Made by a program: the position numbers and the translations under genes. A stretch of 64,000 nucleotides of DNA from Clostridium tunisiense TJ (GTDB lineage: Bacteria > Bacillota > Clostridia > Clostridiales > Clostridiaceae). How positions within the stretch are numbered: the first letter of the stretch is position 1; each line of letters begins with the position of its first letter. Below the pieces are notes generated by a model. That model was not told where the DNA came from. It searched no databases and saw only the letters and a list, made by a program, of their open reading frames with translations. The stretch covers positions 1 to 64,000 of the forward strand of contig NZ_AMQH01000016.1 in NCBI RefSeq assembly GCF_000300195.1, in the 5' to 3' direction. This document shows positions 8,581-17,369 of this stretch, in pieces.

Positions 8581-8907
8581 TTAAAAATGTTCCCCATTTT
8601 CATAATAATTTTCTTTTTCTAGTGCTGTAAATATCACATCCACATTTGGATAATCTATAGAATTAATATGTTTTGTAATTATCTTTGCAGCTTTATCTTG
8701 TATTTCTTGTCCTCTTTCAAACCAATCTACTTCAACTCTAGGACTCACTCCAACAAACTCTCCATCCTTTATGTATAACCTTTGTACCACTTCTAAGGTA
8801 AAGTAATCTCTAGGGCATTGTAATAAACTTTCTAGTTCATCAACTAACTCCTTACTTATTGCGCAAAGCTTTTTAGCCTCAACGCCATTAAATTTTAACA
8901 TTGGCAT
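8581..8907 (-). CDS. DUF1904 family protein
   Basis: The protein has 108 residues, the usual length of DUF1904 proteins. Its landmarks are MPMLKFNGVEAKKL at the start, CPRDYFTLEV, the central VEVDWFERGQEIQDKAAKII, and the C-terminal NYYENGEHF. The fold is thought to resemble the tautomerase/MIF group, but no activity is established. AGGAGG lies seven bases before the ATG. It is the first gene of a two-gene unit with the downstream membrane peptide. Confidence 0.85.
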   Translation of the reverse strand: MPMLKFNGVEAKKLCAISKELVDELESLLQCPRDYFTLEVVQRLYIKDGEFVGVSPRVEVDWFERGQEIQDKAAKIITKHINSIDYPNVDVIFTALEKENYYENGEHF

Positions 8908-8997
8908 AATACTACCTCCTATTTTTTATATATTTAGCTATAGCTAAATAGCTTCCATAATTGCCTATAAGGTCTTACTCAAGTCATCTTTTAAATT

Positions 8998-9867
8998 TCA
9001 TAACTCTTCTTTCACAATTATCCTATCTAAACTTAGTAAAATCTCTTGTTTTTCTATAGAGTCCATAGAGTTAGATTTTTCTATTCTTTCTCTCAGGGTT
9101 AATATTTCTTTATTTTTTGAGTGGATTGCTTTTTCTTTCTCTTCAGTTTCCATAAGACTTCTATTCAAAAGATTAATAACTGAAGCCATTTCATCTGAAC
9201 TACCTGCAATTCTATTTAAAAGTAATAAATTTAAAGCTAATACTTGAGGAATCTCATCTCTCGTATATCTAAGTTGATGATCTATTTCTCCATAGCCTTC
9301 TTCAAATATGGTTCTTACTTGTATTTCTGCAATGACCCTTTGATTTGTAGGAAAAGACTCTATTAAATAATGTACGGAACGATACCCTGTTTTTCTAGAA
9401 TTAATTTCTATATTAAGCTCTTCAAATCTATCAGTATCGTCTCCCTCTCTTACATTAGCAGTTATCTCAATTACCTTCCAAGTATTGCTTATAAAATTAT
9501 GTATATCTTCCCAATCTTCCTTAAAAATATGGATAGCACGAACTCCGATTAAATCCGTTATTTGATCTTTATAATTGTCAGTTGTAAACTGAAAATCTCC
9601 TCCATAGGCCTCTTTTCTACTAGCAGTTTTTCTAATAATCTTTTCTATTAAATGCTCAGAATCTTTTACTCTAGATTTAACAGAGTGAATCTTTTTATGA
9701 TTTCTTAAGGTACTTGCAATAAAATCTGCCTGAGTTTGATATAAGGTTCCATACTGATTAAAATCCTCATATATTTCATTTAATGTGTTCCAACTAATAT
9801 TATATTTAGTCAAATCCTCTTCTAAAATATTGTATTTACTAAAAAAACTCGCCTTATGTAAGCTCAT
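8998..9867 (-). CDS. RelA/SpoT-domain (p)ppGpp synthetase-like protein
   Basis: The protein has 289 residues. A RelA_SpoT nucleotidyltransferase domain at about 50-210 is recognised by VKSRVKDSEHLIEKI (RxKxxxS region), DLIGVRAIHIF, TGYRSVHYLI, AEIQVRTIFEEGYGEIDHQLRY. There is no HD hydrolase, TGS or ACT domain, so it is a stand-alone synthetase-type protein. It is longer than classical small alarmone synthetases and carries a C-terminal helical region (about 215-289). It would transfer pyrophosphate from ATP to GDP or GTP in the cytosol. ATG 9867 follows GGAGG with eight-base spacing. The frame from 9888 overlaps that site. Confidence 0.85.
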   Translation of the reverse strand: MSLHKASFFSKYNILEEDLTKYNISWNTLNEIYEDFNQYGTLYQTQADFIASTLRNHKKIHSVKSRVKDSEHLIEKIIRKTASRKEAYGGDFQFTTDNYKDQITDLIGVRAIHIFKEDWEDIHNFISNTWKVIEITANVREGDDTDRFEELNIEINSRKTGYRSVHYLIESFPTNQRVIAEIQVRTIFEEGYGEIDHQLRYTRDEIPQVLALNLLLLNRIAGSSDEMASVINLLNRSLMETEEKEKAIHSKNKEILTLRERIEKSNSMDSIEKQEILLSLDRIIVKEEL

Positions 9868-9957
9868 TGCCAAGACCTCCACTAACACTATTTAAAAACC
9901 ACCTTATTTATGGGTTTTCAACATAAAAACCTTATTATGTTTATTTTTTCTTCTAAA

Positions 9958-10014
9958 AACCAAAGTAGGTATATATAATTTAAGTGTTGACTCTATTTCC
10001 CTATAAACTAATCC
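9958..10014. repeat. Degenerate copy of the ~100 bp dispersed repeat
   Basis: AACCAAAGTAGG, ATAATTTAAGTGTTGACTCT and TTTCCCTATA align in order with the second half of the repeat at 45591-45692. Divergence is considerable, so the assignment is tentative. Confidence 0.35.
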
Positions 10015-10050
10015 AAGGCATATTATAACATTTACCGATATAAAAATATA

Positions 10051-10074
10051 GCTTCAGGATTGATTTCCTGAAGC
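10051..10074 (-). terminator. Terminator of the FUSC-type gene
   Basis: GCTTCAGGA (10051-10059) pairs perfectly with TCCTGAAGC (10066-10074), and on the minus strand a TATATTTTTAT tract follows. It lies 15 bases after the stop codon at 10089. Confidence 0.75.
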
Positions 10075-10088
10075 TTTTACCACATAGT

Positions 10089-11126
10089 TTACTGCAAAGC
10101 CTTTGTTTCCATAAGAATTTCCTCTACATAATATACAATAGAGTTCATATTTGAGGTGACTCTATTACCATTAAAGTCTTCATCCAAGGTGGATATTATA
10201 TCTAAATTATGCTTAAGAGATTTTATTGTGGTAAAATCTACTGAATTTAAGGTATTTATAACCTCCTCTAAAACCAGGAGAATGTTATTCTCTAATTTTA
10301 AGTTGTTTCCCTCTCTCCATATTGTATAGTTTATATCGTAGGTTAAATGATTAATATCCTTAAAGTGTTGGAGGATTCTATGAATTCTATCTAATTTCTC
10401 TGGTTCTAGTAAATGAAAAAGAAATTTAGATTCTTTAACCATTATTTCCACATTAGCATGAACCAAGTCTAAATCATTAAAAATTCCAGGGAAAAGTCTT
10501 ATATATGATCTATCTCTCTTTTCTGATGGGTTTTTTAGTTGATTTAAAGTATATTCTAATCCTAAGAGTACTGATTTTTTACCAAACTCTAATCTTTTAT
10601 TTGCCATGTTATTATAATAAAAGTGGGAAAATACATAATTATAAAAGATTGCAATTATAACCCCTAGACCTAAAGCTGCAATTCTTAATCTAAAGGTTAG
10701 CCAAATACTTGGTACTCCAAATACATCCTTTTGTACATACTGAGTCATATAGATGCAGGTAAAAATAGCTACTGGTGATACCATTCTCCAATTTATTTTA
10801 AGGGATACATACAAGGTTAATGCCATTCCTAGAGCAATAGTAACCACATTAATTCCAAGAATTAATATTAAAATCCCTGTACAAGCAGCTCCTATGGTAG
10901 ATGCTACCAGCTGACTAATGCCTCCTCTTATTCCCATGACGTTAATGGGTTCTAAGTTATACATTACACCTAAAAGTACAGATATCATATCTAATCTAGT
11001 AATAGGAAAAAATATTCCTATTACATATCCCGTTGCTATGGCTAACATAGATTTTATTATATATAATTTTGCATCAAATAAAACTGCTTCCTTGCTTAAT
11101 CCTAAGAACTTAATTGCCTTTTGCAT
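10089..11126 (-). CDS. Aromatic acid exporter / FUSC family membrane protein
   Basis: The protein has 345 residues. The N-terminal 175 residues carry about six hydrophobic helices with short loops, containing MISVLLGVMYNLEPINVMGI and INWRMVSPVAIFTCIYM, typical of the ArAE_1/FUSC domain. The C-terminal 165 residues are a cytosolic helical domain. Members are thought to export aromatic or other organic acids. The substrate here is unknown. AGGAGG precedes the ATG. It is transcribed alone and closed by its own terminator. Confidence 0.8.
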   Translation of the reverse strand: MQKAIKFLGLSKEAVLFDAKLYIIKSMLAIATGYVIGIFFPITRLDMISVLLGVMYNLEPINVMGIRGGISQLVASTIGAACTGILILILGINVVTIALGMALTLYVSLKINWRMVSPVAIFTCIYMTQYVQKDVFGVPSIWLTFRLRIAALGLGVIIAIFYNYVFSHFYYNNMANKRLEFGKKSVLLGLEYTLNQLKNPSEKRDRSYIRLFPGIFNDLDLVHANVEIMVKESKFLFHLLEPEKLDRIHRILQHFKDINHLTYDINYTIWREGNNLKLENNILLVLEEVINTLNSVDFTTIKSLKHNLDIISTLDEDFNGNRVTSNMNSIVYYVEEILMETKALQ

Positions 11127-11194
11127 AGGTACCTCCTAAAAATCTTTGCTAGTATTATATGTATTATATGCAAAAGGAAAAAATTATATAAAAA

Positions 11195-11244
11195 CATGAG
11201 TCTATGCATATAGAAATTGCAAACTCTATATGCATAGACTCATG
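11195..11244 (-). terminator. Very strong 20-bp hairpin, likely terminator
   Basis: CATGAGTCTATGCATATAGA pairs perfectly over 20 bases with 11225-11244 across a 10-base loop. On the minus strand TTTTTATATAATTTTTT follows, so it most likely ends the transcript of the small membrane peptide at 11448-11597. On the plus strand GATTTTTAAT follows. Confidence 0.65.
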
Positions 11245-11447
11245 GATTTTTAATATTAAAACTTATGGTGTCGTAAATATAGTTTTTAAACTGATTATAG
11301 ATTTTTAAATATACTTTATTTCCTTTCTCCCATAGCTCTTTAAGTGAACTTACTTATACTCATGTATAAGTTAAAGCTATAACTATTATGAAAGAATTGT
11401 TATGGTATCTTTGAACCCTATAAATAAATCTCTAGTTAAGTATTTTC

Positions 11448-11597
11448 TTATTTCTGAGTTGTTATATTTAATGTTTCACTTGGCGTACTTCTCGCTAAGT
11501 TGCCCATTTTATCTGCATTGTAAATAATAGTAGCAGCGATTAAAAAAAACACAAAGCAAACTGCCACCTTTGGAAAAATTTCATTTACTTTACTCAT
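11448..11597 (-). CDS. 49-residue single-pass membrane peptide
   Basis: The frame reads MSKVNEIFPKVAVCFVFFLI and continues with AATIIYNADKMGN and a polar tail ending TTQK. It has one membrane helix at about residues 10-27 with a short N-terminus. GGGGGATAAAGAATA stands directly before the ATG, a good ribosome site. The nearest downstream structure is the strong hairpin at 11195-11244. No family recognised. It is short, so chance cannot be excluded, but the ribosome site and clean helix argue for a gene. Confidence 0.45.
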   Translation of the reverse strand: MSKVNEIFPKVAVCFVFFLIAATIIYNADKMGNLARSTPSETLNITTQK

Positions 11598-11790
11598 TAT
11601 TCTTTATCCCCCTTACCCCTTCAATAATAAGTTTAGGAAAACCCTGAGGAGTATTTTAATTTTTCATACCTTTAATTATACGTTATTTCTATAGAAAAGT
11701 TAGCTACAAATTATTAAATAATTCTTAAGAATTTCTTAAAATTGAAGAATAGAGAATATGAGTTTACCCTTGAAAGGTTATTATAATGCT

Positions 11791-13470
11791 TTACTTTTTA
11801 TTTTTCCATGAATCTTTTAGCGGAACAATCCTATTAAAAACAAGGCTACCTTCTGAGGAGTATTTTTTGTCTACAGTGAAATATCCATGTCTGATAAATT
11901 GGTACTTGCTTTCTGCTGATGCACCGTTTAAAGCTTTCTCTACTAAGCAGTTTTCTAGTACTATTAAAGAACTTGGATCAATCTTTTCCTCCCAAGTTTT
12001 TGAGCTATCCTTTAATAATTCCTCCTTTGAAACGAGCTTATCATAAATATTAACCTGTGCCTTTATTGCATGATCCTTGGACAACCAATGAATAGTTCCT
12101 TTTACCTTTCTCCCTTCAAAGCCAGAACCGCTCTTAGTTTCTGGATCATAGGTACAATGTAGTTCTATAATTTCTCCCTCTTCATTCTTTATTACTTCAT
12201 TACATTTTATGAAATAAGCTCCCTTTAAACGTACTTCCTTTTGTGGAGCCAGCCTATGAAATCCCTTAACAGGGCTTTCCATAAAGTCATCCTTTTCAAT
12301 ATAAATAACCTTTGAAAAAGGAACTTGCCTACTTCCCAGCTCTGGATTCTCCATGTTATTTTGAATGTCTAATAGTTCTTCTTTACCTTCTTCATAATTC
12401 GTAATTATAACCTTAAGAGGATTTAAAATTGCCATAACAGAAGGTACTTTTGCTTTCAAATCATTTCTTAAACAATGTTCAAGCATTGATATATCTATGG
12501 TACTTTCACTTTTTCCAACTCCAATTTCCCCTAGAAAGGCTTTAATGCTTTCTGGAGTGAATCCTCTTCTTCTAAGTCCTTTTAAGGTTGGTAGTCTTGG
12601 GTCATCCCAACCATCCACAAAACCATTAAATACTAATTCCCTTAAATATCTTTTGCTTGTAACAACCCCAGTTAGATTAAGTCTTCCAAACTCTCTTTGT
12701 CTTGGAGGCTCAACAAAATCTAACTCACTTAAAAACCAATCATAAAGAGGTCTATGGTCCTTAAATTCCACTGAGCAAAGAGAATGGGTTACACCTTCAA
12801 TAGCATCTTGAAGAGGATGGGCAAAATCATACATAGGGTAAATACACCACTTATCCCCTGTTCTATAGTGATTTGCATGTTGAATTCTATAAATTACCGG
12901 ATCTCTAAAATTAATATTTGGAGAGCTCATATCTATCTTAGCTCTTAATACTTTAGAGGAAGATGGAAACTCACCTTTTCTCATTCTATAGAAAAGATCT
13001 AAGTTTTCTTCTATACTACGATTTCTGTAAGGGCTATCTACTCCGCCTTCGGTTAGGGTTCCTCTATATGCTCTTATTTCTTCTGGAGATAAATCACAAA
13101 CATAAGCTTTCCCCTTTTTTATAAGTTTCACAGCTAGATTAAATATTTCCTCTGAATAATCTGATCCATAAAAAATTCTATCCTCTGGATCATAACCTAA
13201 CCATTTCATATCTTCAATTATTGAATAAACATACTCCATATCCTCCTTAAGAGGGTTAGTATCATCAAAACGCAAATTAAAAAAACCACCATATTTTTTT
13301 GCTATTGTATAGCTAATATTAAAAGCATAAGCACTACCAATATGAAGATATCCATTTGGTTCTGGTGGAAAACGGGTAGTTATATTCCTAGTAAACACCT
13401 TTTCTTCTATATCTTCTTCAACAAATCTTTGAATAAAATTTGACTCCATATTTAAATTCTTTTCACACAT
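11791..13470 (-). CDS. glnS: Glutaminyl-tRNA synthetase
   Basis: The enzyme has 559 residues and charges tRNA-Gln with glutamine using ATP. It is a class I synthetase: TRFPPEPNGYLHIGSAYAF holds the HIGH-type motif at about residue 42, and LTGVVTSKRYLREL carries the KMSKS-type loop, with T in place of the more usual M (VMSKR). FDDTNPLKEDMEY and WLGYDPEDRIFYGSDYSE are GlnRS features. The C-terminal beta-barrel anticodon-binding half is complete. Most Firmicutes make Gln-tRNA by GatCAB amidation, and direct GlnRS is found in only some clostridia. AGGAGGTATTAAT precedes the ATG. Expression is controlled by the T-box leader upstream. Confidence 0.95.
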   Translation of the reverse strand: MCEKNLNMESNFIQRFVEEDIEEKVFTRNITTRFPPEPNGYLHIGSAYAFNISYTIAKKYGGFFNLRFDDTNPLKEDMEYVYSIIEDMKWLGYDPEDRIFYGSDYSEEIFNLAVKLIKKGKAYVCDLSPEEIRAYRGTLTEGGVDSPYRNRSIEENLDLFYRMRKGEFPSSSKVLRAKIDMSSPNINFRDPVIYRIQHANHYRTGDKWCIYPMYDFAHPLQDAIEGVTHSLCSVEFKDHRPLYDWFLSELDFVEPPRQREFGRLNLTGVVTSKRYLRELVFNGFVDGWDDPRLPTLKGLRRRGFTPESIKAFLGEIGVGKSESTIDISMLEHCLRNDLKAKVPSVMAILNPLKVIITNYEEGKEELLDIQNNMENPELGSRQVPFSKVIYIEKDDFMESPVKGFHRLAPQKEVRLKGAYFIKCNEVIKNEEGEIIELHCTYDPETKSGSGFEGRKVKGTIHWLSKDHAIKAQVNIYDKLVSKEELLKDSSKTWEEKIDPSSLIVLENCLVEKALNGASAESKYQFIRHGYFTVDKKYSSEGSLVFNRIVPLKDSWKNKK

Positions 13471-13515
13471 ATTAATACCTCCTGGTTAATAATTGATAAA
13501 CCTAATTAAAAGCAA

Positions 13516-13821
13516 TAAAAAAACTCTCACCTCCAAGACTTTTAGTCTTGGGGACGAGAGATATTGCCTTCGTGGTACCACCCCAGTTTATTAATACGTT
13601 GCCATATTAACCTCTTCGGGTACTGCAAAACGTTAATACCCTAGCTCTGTAACGGGAGCAACCGCCATAGCCTCCCCTTTACAAATATATTTATAAAGCT
13701 TCGGTATGGAGCTCAGAGGCTTGTTTCAATATATATTTATCTGCTCCTTCTCAGCTACCAGAGCTCTCTGTAAAAGTCCTATATATTTACTCTTCTCATC
13801 ATCGCTATATATGATTTTATT
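13516..13821 (-). promoter_or_regulatory. T-box leader (glutamine-specific) controlling glnS
   Basis: On the minus strand the conserved T-box TGGTACCACG occurs (13571-13580), pairing with the uncharged tRNA acceptor end. The specifier is read as GAAACAAG, with the Gln codon CAA at 13731-13733, matching the gene downstream. The terminator hairpin is 13524-13539 with 13545-13560, followed by TTTTTTT. Stem I elements (GCTGAGAAGGAGC-like) lie near 13741-13770. Uncharged tRNA-Gln would favour antitermination and glnS expression. Confidence 0.93.
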
Positions 13822-13827
13822 TATATT

Positions 13828-13856
13828 ATATTATAACAACTTCATTAAGTTGTCAA
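13828..13856 (-). promoter_or_regulatory. Promoter of the T-box glnS transcript
   Basis: On the minus strand a perfect -35 TTGACA (13851-13856) is followed after 17 bases by TAATAT (13828-13833). An overlapping TATAAT at 13830-13835 has 15-base spacing. Transcription would start just before the T-box stem I. Confidence 0.7.
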
Positions 13857-13966
13857 CAAATTAAAAAACTTCTCATCACCCCTAAACTTCCCTTTGTAAA
13901 ACTAGTTCTATAAAGGAATTTGCCACATAAAATTATAGAAAAATATTTATGCAAAGGAGAATAAAA

Positions 13967-14260
13967 ATGATTAACTTCCCACTATATATTCCTGAAAAAA
14001 GAGAAGCAGATAAAAGGGTATTCTACCGTTTTGTTAAAAATGAATTTAATAACAAGAACTATATATTGTGCCTAGACATTAAGCCCACCGAGGCTACCTT
14101 AGGTGTATTAGGTTTTAATAGTTTTAAAGCCTTCGAAACCGAGGCTGAATTAAAGGATTTTTTTGGTATTGTAAGTAACGTTGAAAAATCTATTGAAGGC
14201 ATTATGCTATTTAACGAGGAAGGTCAAAAGTTCTTAAGTTTAAAATCATGCTACCCTTAA
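13967..14260 (+). CDS. Hypothetical protein
   Basis: The protein has 97 residues and is predicted soluble and cytosolic: no signal peptide, no membrane helix. The sequence begins MINFPLYIPEKREADKRVFY and ends LFNEEGQKFLSLKSCYP, a mixed alpha/beta composition with alternating hydrophobic strands. ATG 13967 is supported by AAGGAGAATAAAA. The earlier ATG at 13949 overlaps this site. It stands alone between the glnS promoter (divergent) and the double GNAT gene. I do not recognise a family. Confidence 0.6.
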   Translation: MINFPLYIPEKREADKRVFYRFVKNEFNNKNYILCLDIKPTEATLGVLGFNSFKAFETEAELKDFFGIVSNVEKSIEGIMLFNEEGQKFLSLKSCYP

Positions 14261-14441
14261 AAACCACTAACTAATAATTACTTACTTGTTGGCATTTTGA
14301 TTATTAAATTATCTATAAAAAGTAAATTAAACCTTAAATTGTTTATATATGAAATTCATGCAATTGTAAATTTTAGGTTTTACCTATGTGAAAATCATTT
14401 TTACATTCTGATTAATACTATTTTTTTGGGGGGAATTTATT

Positions 14442-15293
14442 GTGATAAGAGAGTTTAATCCTGAAGATAAGGATAATATTATAGAGATTCTAAGCAAGGG
14501 CTTTATATTAGATCAAAGTGATATAGATAGTTTTTTTCAAGACCAAAACAGAAAATTAATGGTTTATGATGAAGGTGGTATCTGGGGGTTTGGATATTTA
14601 AAAAATACCAACAAAGAATCTAAGGAATACTGCATATTAATTTATGTTCATCCACACTGGAGAAAAAAAGGCATTGGTACTGCAATTTATAATAATCTTA
14701 CCTCTTCCCTAAAAAAACTAAACCCTAATCTTTTGACCACTTATTTTAGATTAGGTAAGGAAGATTTTCAAGGTTTCTACAGAAAATTAGGTTATAAAAG
14801 ATGGTGGGGCTGTCACGAAGCTTACTATACCGGTTCCTATCAACCTAATATGGATTTAAATTTTGTAAATTACGAAGATAAGTACTTTAATAGTTATACA
14901 AAGCTTATTCAGGAAGGTTTTTATGAATTAAGAAAAGAAAATGATATAAAACCTTATAAATGTGATTTTAATGAAAAATATAGAGAATACCTGCTAAATT
15001 ATAAAAGTGATATATACTTATTACTTAATAAAGATCATATTATGGCAACTGTAGTAGTTCAAAATGGATATTTAGATAATATTGTGGTTGCTCCTGAATA
15101 TCAAGGACAAGGACTTGGAAAAAAAGTCACTCAGTTTGCAATAAATAAAGCCTTAGAAAAAGTTCCTGCAGAATCAATCCACCTCACAGTATTAACTTGG
15201 AATAAAAAAGCTCTAAAACTTTATATGGACTTGGGCTTTGAAGTTCTTCATACTGTAGATTTTTATAGACAGTTTTGTGATAAACAGCTTTAA
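14442..15293 (+). CDS. Tandem GNAT-domain N-acetyltransferase
   Basis: The protein has 283 residues with two GNAT folds. The first, about 1-135, carries the acetyl-CoA loop in VHPHWRKKGIGTAIYNNL. The second, about 140-283, carries VVAPEYQGQGLGKKVTQFA and ends WNKKALKLYMDLGFEVLHT. Both Q/RxxGxG/A loops look intact, so both halves may bind acetyl-CoA. The substrate is unknown (mycothiol-synthase-like layout, but no mycothiol in this lineage). Start is GTG after GGGGGGAA. A decayed copy of the last 40 codons of a related gene lies at 27588-27713. Confidence 0.82.
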   Translation: MIREFNPEDKDNIIEILSKGFILDQSDIDSFFQDQNRKLMVYDEGGIWGFGYLKNTNKESKEYCILIYVHPHWRKKGIGTAIYNNLTSSLKKLNPNLLTTYFRLGKEDFQGFYRKLGYKRWWGCHEAYYTGSYQPNMDLNFVNYEDKYFNSYTKLIQEGFYELRKENDIKPYKCDFNEKYREYLLNYKSDIYLLLNKDHIMATVVVQNGYLDNIVVAPEYQGQGLGKKVTQFAINKALEKVPAESIHLTVLTWNKKALKLYMDLGFEVLHTVDFYRQFCDKQL

Positions 15294-15424
15294 GTTAATC
15301 TTCAAGCTGAAAAGCCTTAGGGATTAAGAAATGCTTGGTACTGGTTGTTTCTATTATTATTCCATTATAAAACTACAATCATAATATTAATTCTAAAAAA
15401 AGAGTAAACTTAATTCCAACAAAG

Positions 15425-15458
15425 AAACCTTAGGTAGTAATTTTTCCACCTAAGGTTT
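15425..15458. terminator. Bidirectional terminator between GNAT and antiporter genes
   Basis: AAACCTTAGGT (15425-15435) pairs with ACCTAAGGTTT (15448-15458). The genes on both sides converge on it. Confidence 0.75.
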
Positions 15459-15467
15459 TCTCACTAT

Positions 15468-16895
15468 TTAGATTACAGTTATATCTTTAAGCAACTGAAA
15501 ATTATTCCCAGTAAGCACAAGGGTATCCCCTTTTTTAATTACAGAGGAGCCTTTAGGTGTTATGACCTCATTCTTTCTTTTTATCATTACAACTAAAATT
15601 TCTTCAGGTATATCTGCATCCATTATCATTTTATCTACCCAAGGACTATCTTCTTTAATAACCATTTCTATTAATTGAGTGTAAATTTCATCTTCATAGT
15701 CATTGAATACTTTAAACTCAGATACTTCCTCTTCCACTAAATCTAGCTTATTTGCTAACTTTGGAAGAAGAGCCCCTTGCACACTAACAGAAAGTAATGC
15801 AATTATAAAAACAGTATTAAATATTTCATTTGCAATTGGAATTTTATTAGTTAAGGCATAGGTTGCAAATACGATGGATGCTGCTCCCCTAAGACCGACC
15901 CAAGACACTAACAATTGTTGCTTTATTGGAGTTTTAAACCATATAAGTATGCTACTCACTGCAATAGGTCTTGCTATTACTACTAAAAATATTGCAATAA
16001 GGATACTGCTACCAAGAACTGATGAAAATTGAGAAGGAAAAACTAATAATCCCAAAGTGAAGAATAATATAATTTGCATAAGCCAAGACACACCATCAAA
16101 AAAGTGATCCATGCTTTTCTTATGAGGAATTTTATTATTCCCCATAACAATTCCAATTATATATACAGCTAAAAATCCATTTCCACCCGTAAAATCACTT
16201 AGAGCATAGCCTAGAATTACAATAGCTATAACTAAAATTGGATATAAGCCATCAATTTCAAACTTAATGTGCCTTAAAAGAAATACGGATATTACTGCTA
16301 AAATAATCCCAATTATTAACCCGAAGAAAATTTGTTTCCCTAATAACTGTAATATGGATTGTCCTCCACTACTAGTAATTAGAGATAAAATCACCACTGT
16401 AAGCATATAAGCAACAGGATCATTGCTACCACTTTCTATTTCTAGCATAGGTGCAAGACCACCTTTTAAGTTCAATTTTCTTGATCTAAGAACTGAAAAC
16501 ACTGAGGCTGCATCTGTAGAAGAAACAATAGCTCCTAGAAGCATTCCTTCTAAAAGTGTAACCTTTAAAACAAAATGAGCAAACACTCCAGTGAAAATTG
16601 CTGTTAGAACTACTCCCACTGTAGATAAGAGTATAGCTTGTGGTGCTATTGATTTTGCTGACTTCCAGTTAACTCCAAAGCCTCCATAAAACATAATAAA
16701 CACAAGGCCTATATTAGAGATTTGCTGGGTAAGTACAGAATCGTCAAAATATATACCACCTATACCATCATAGCCAAGGAGCATACCTAAGGTAAGAAAA
16801 ATTAAAAGAGTGGGGATTCCAAATCGATACAATAATTTACTAGATAATACAGAGGCTAGTAATACTATACCTGATAGTAATAAGATTTCAGTCAT
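15468..16895 (-). CDS. CPA1-family K+/H+ (Na+/H+) antiporter, NhaP2-like
   Basis: The protein has 475 residues. About twelve membrane helices fill residues 1-385, with the GAIVSSTDAASVFSVLRSR and EIESGSNDPVAYMLT motifs; the ND pair is expected to bind the cation in CPA1 antiporters. The C-terminal 80 residues form a TrkA_C (RCK-C) domain (VITPKGSSVIKKGDTLVLTG), usually a ligand-binding gate. It would exchange cytosolic K+ or Na+ for protons at the membrane. ATG 16895 (third codon of the longer frame) is chosen because AAAGGAAG overlaps the earlier ATG at 16901. It is a single gene. Confidence 0.88.
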   Translation of the reverse strand: MTEILLLSGIVLLASVLSSKLLYRFGIPTLLIFLTLGMLLGYDGIGGIYFDDSVLTQQISNIGLVFIMFYGGFGVNWKSAKSIAPQAILLSTVGVVLTAIFTGVFAHFVLKVTLLEGMLLGAIVSSTDAASVFSVLRSRKLNLKGGLAPMLEIESGSNDPVAYMLTVVILSLITSSGGQSILQLLGKQIFFGLIIGIILAVISVFLLRHIKFEIDGLYPILVIAIVILGYALSDFTGGNGFLAVYIIGIVMGNNKIPHKKSMDHFFDGVSWLMQIILFFTLGLLVFPSQFSSVLGSSILIAIFLVVIARPIAVSSILIWFKTPIKQQLLVSWVGLRGAASIVFATYALTNKIPIANEIFNTVFIIALLSVSVQGALLPKLANKLDLVEEEVSEFKVFNDYEDEIYTQLIEMVIKEDSPWVDKMIMDADIPEEILVVMIKRKNEVITPKGSSVIKKGDTLVLTGNNFQLLKDITVI

Positions 16896-17369
16896 TATCA
16901 TCTTCCTTTCTTAAAGTAATTATATTGTTGTATGAAGGTGACTGCTTTTGCATGAAAACTTTATATTTAATAATATGATTTATTATTATAATGCATTATT
17001 TTATAATATATGAATTACAAACAAATGTGATTTCTCTTAAAATAGATTGTGTTTATAAACTGTATTTTAAATGACACTTAAATAAGACATGTTTCCATAT
17101 ATAATTATACATTTTTTTGCGGTAATGTGACTAATAATTTTGAAATATTAAATAATTGTTTACATTATGAACGATTATAAAACATTTCTACATTCCTCAC
17201 ATGATTTTAAATGCTGTATTTAAAAATAATTGTAAATTATTCTCATTGATTTCCTCGCTGCTTTTGAAGATGAATAAAATAAGTTTTTCTTTCATATTTC
17301 CCACGTGAACTATTAGCCTTTAACTTAATATAATATGAGTAAAAGAATGTATTAGGGTGATAAAATAAC
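16896..17369. other. Intergenic region with no recognised gene
   Basis: This divergent region of 474 bases between the antiporter and the Csp-like gene is very A/T-rich. TATAAT occurs at about 17328-17333, with only a weak -35 upstream (TGAACT, 17-base spacing). No sporulation-sigma promoter could be assigned with confidence. Confidence 0.4.
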
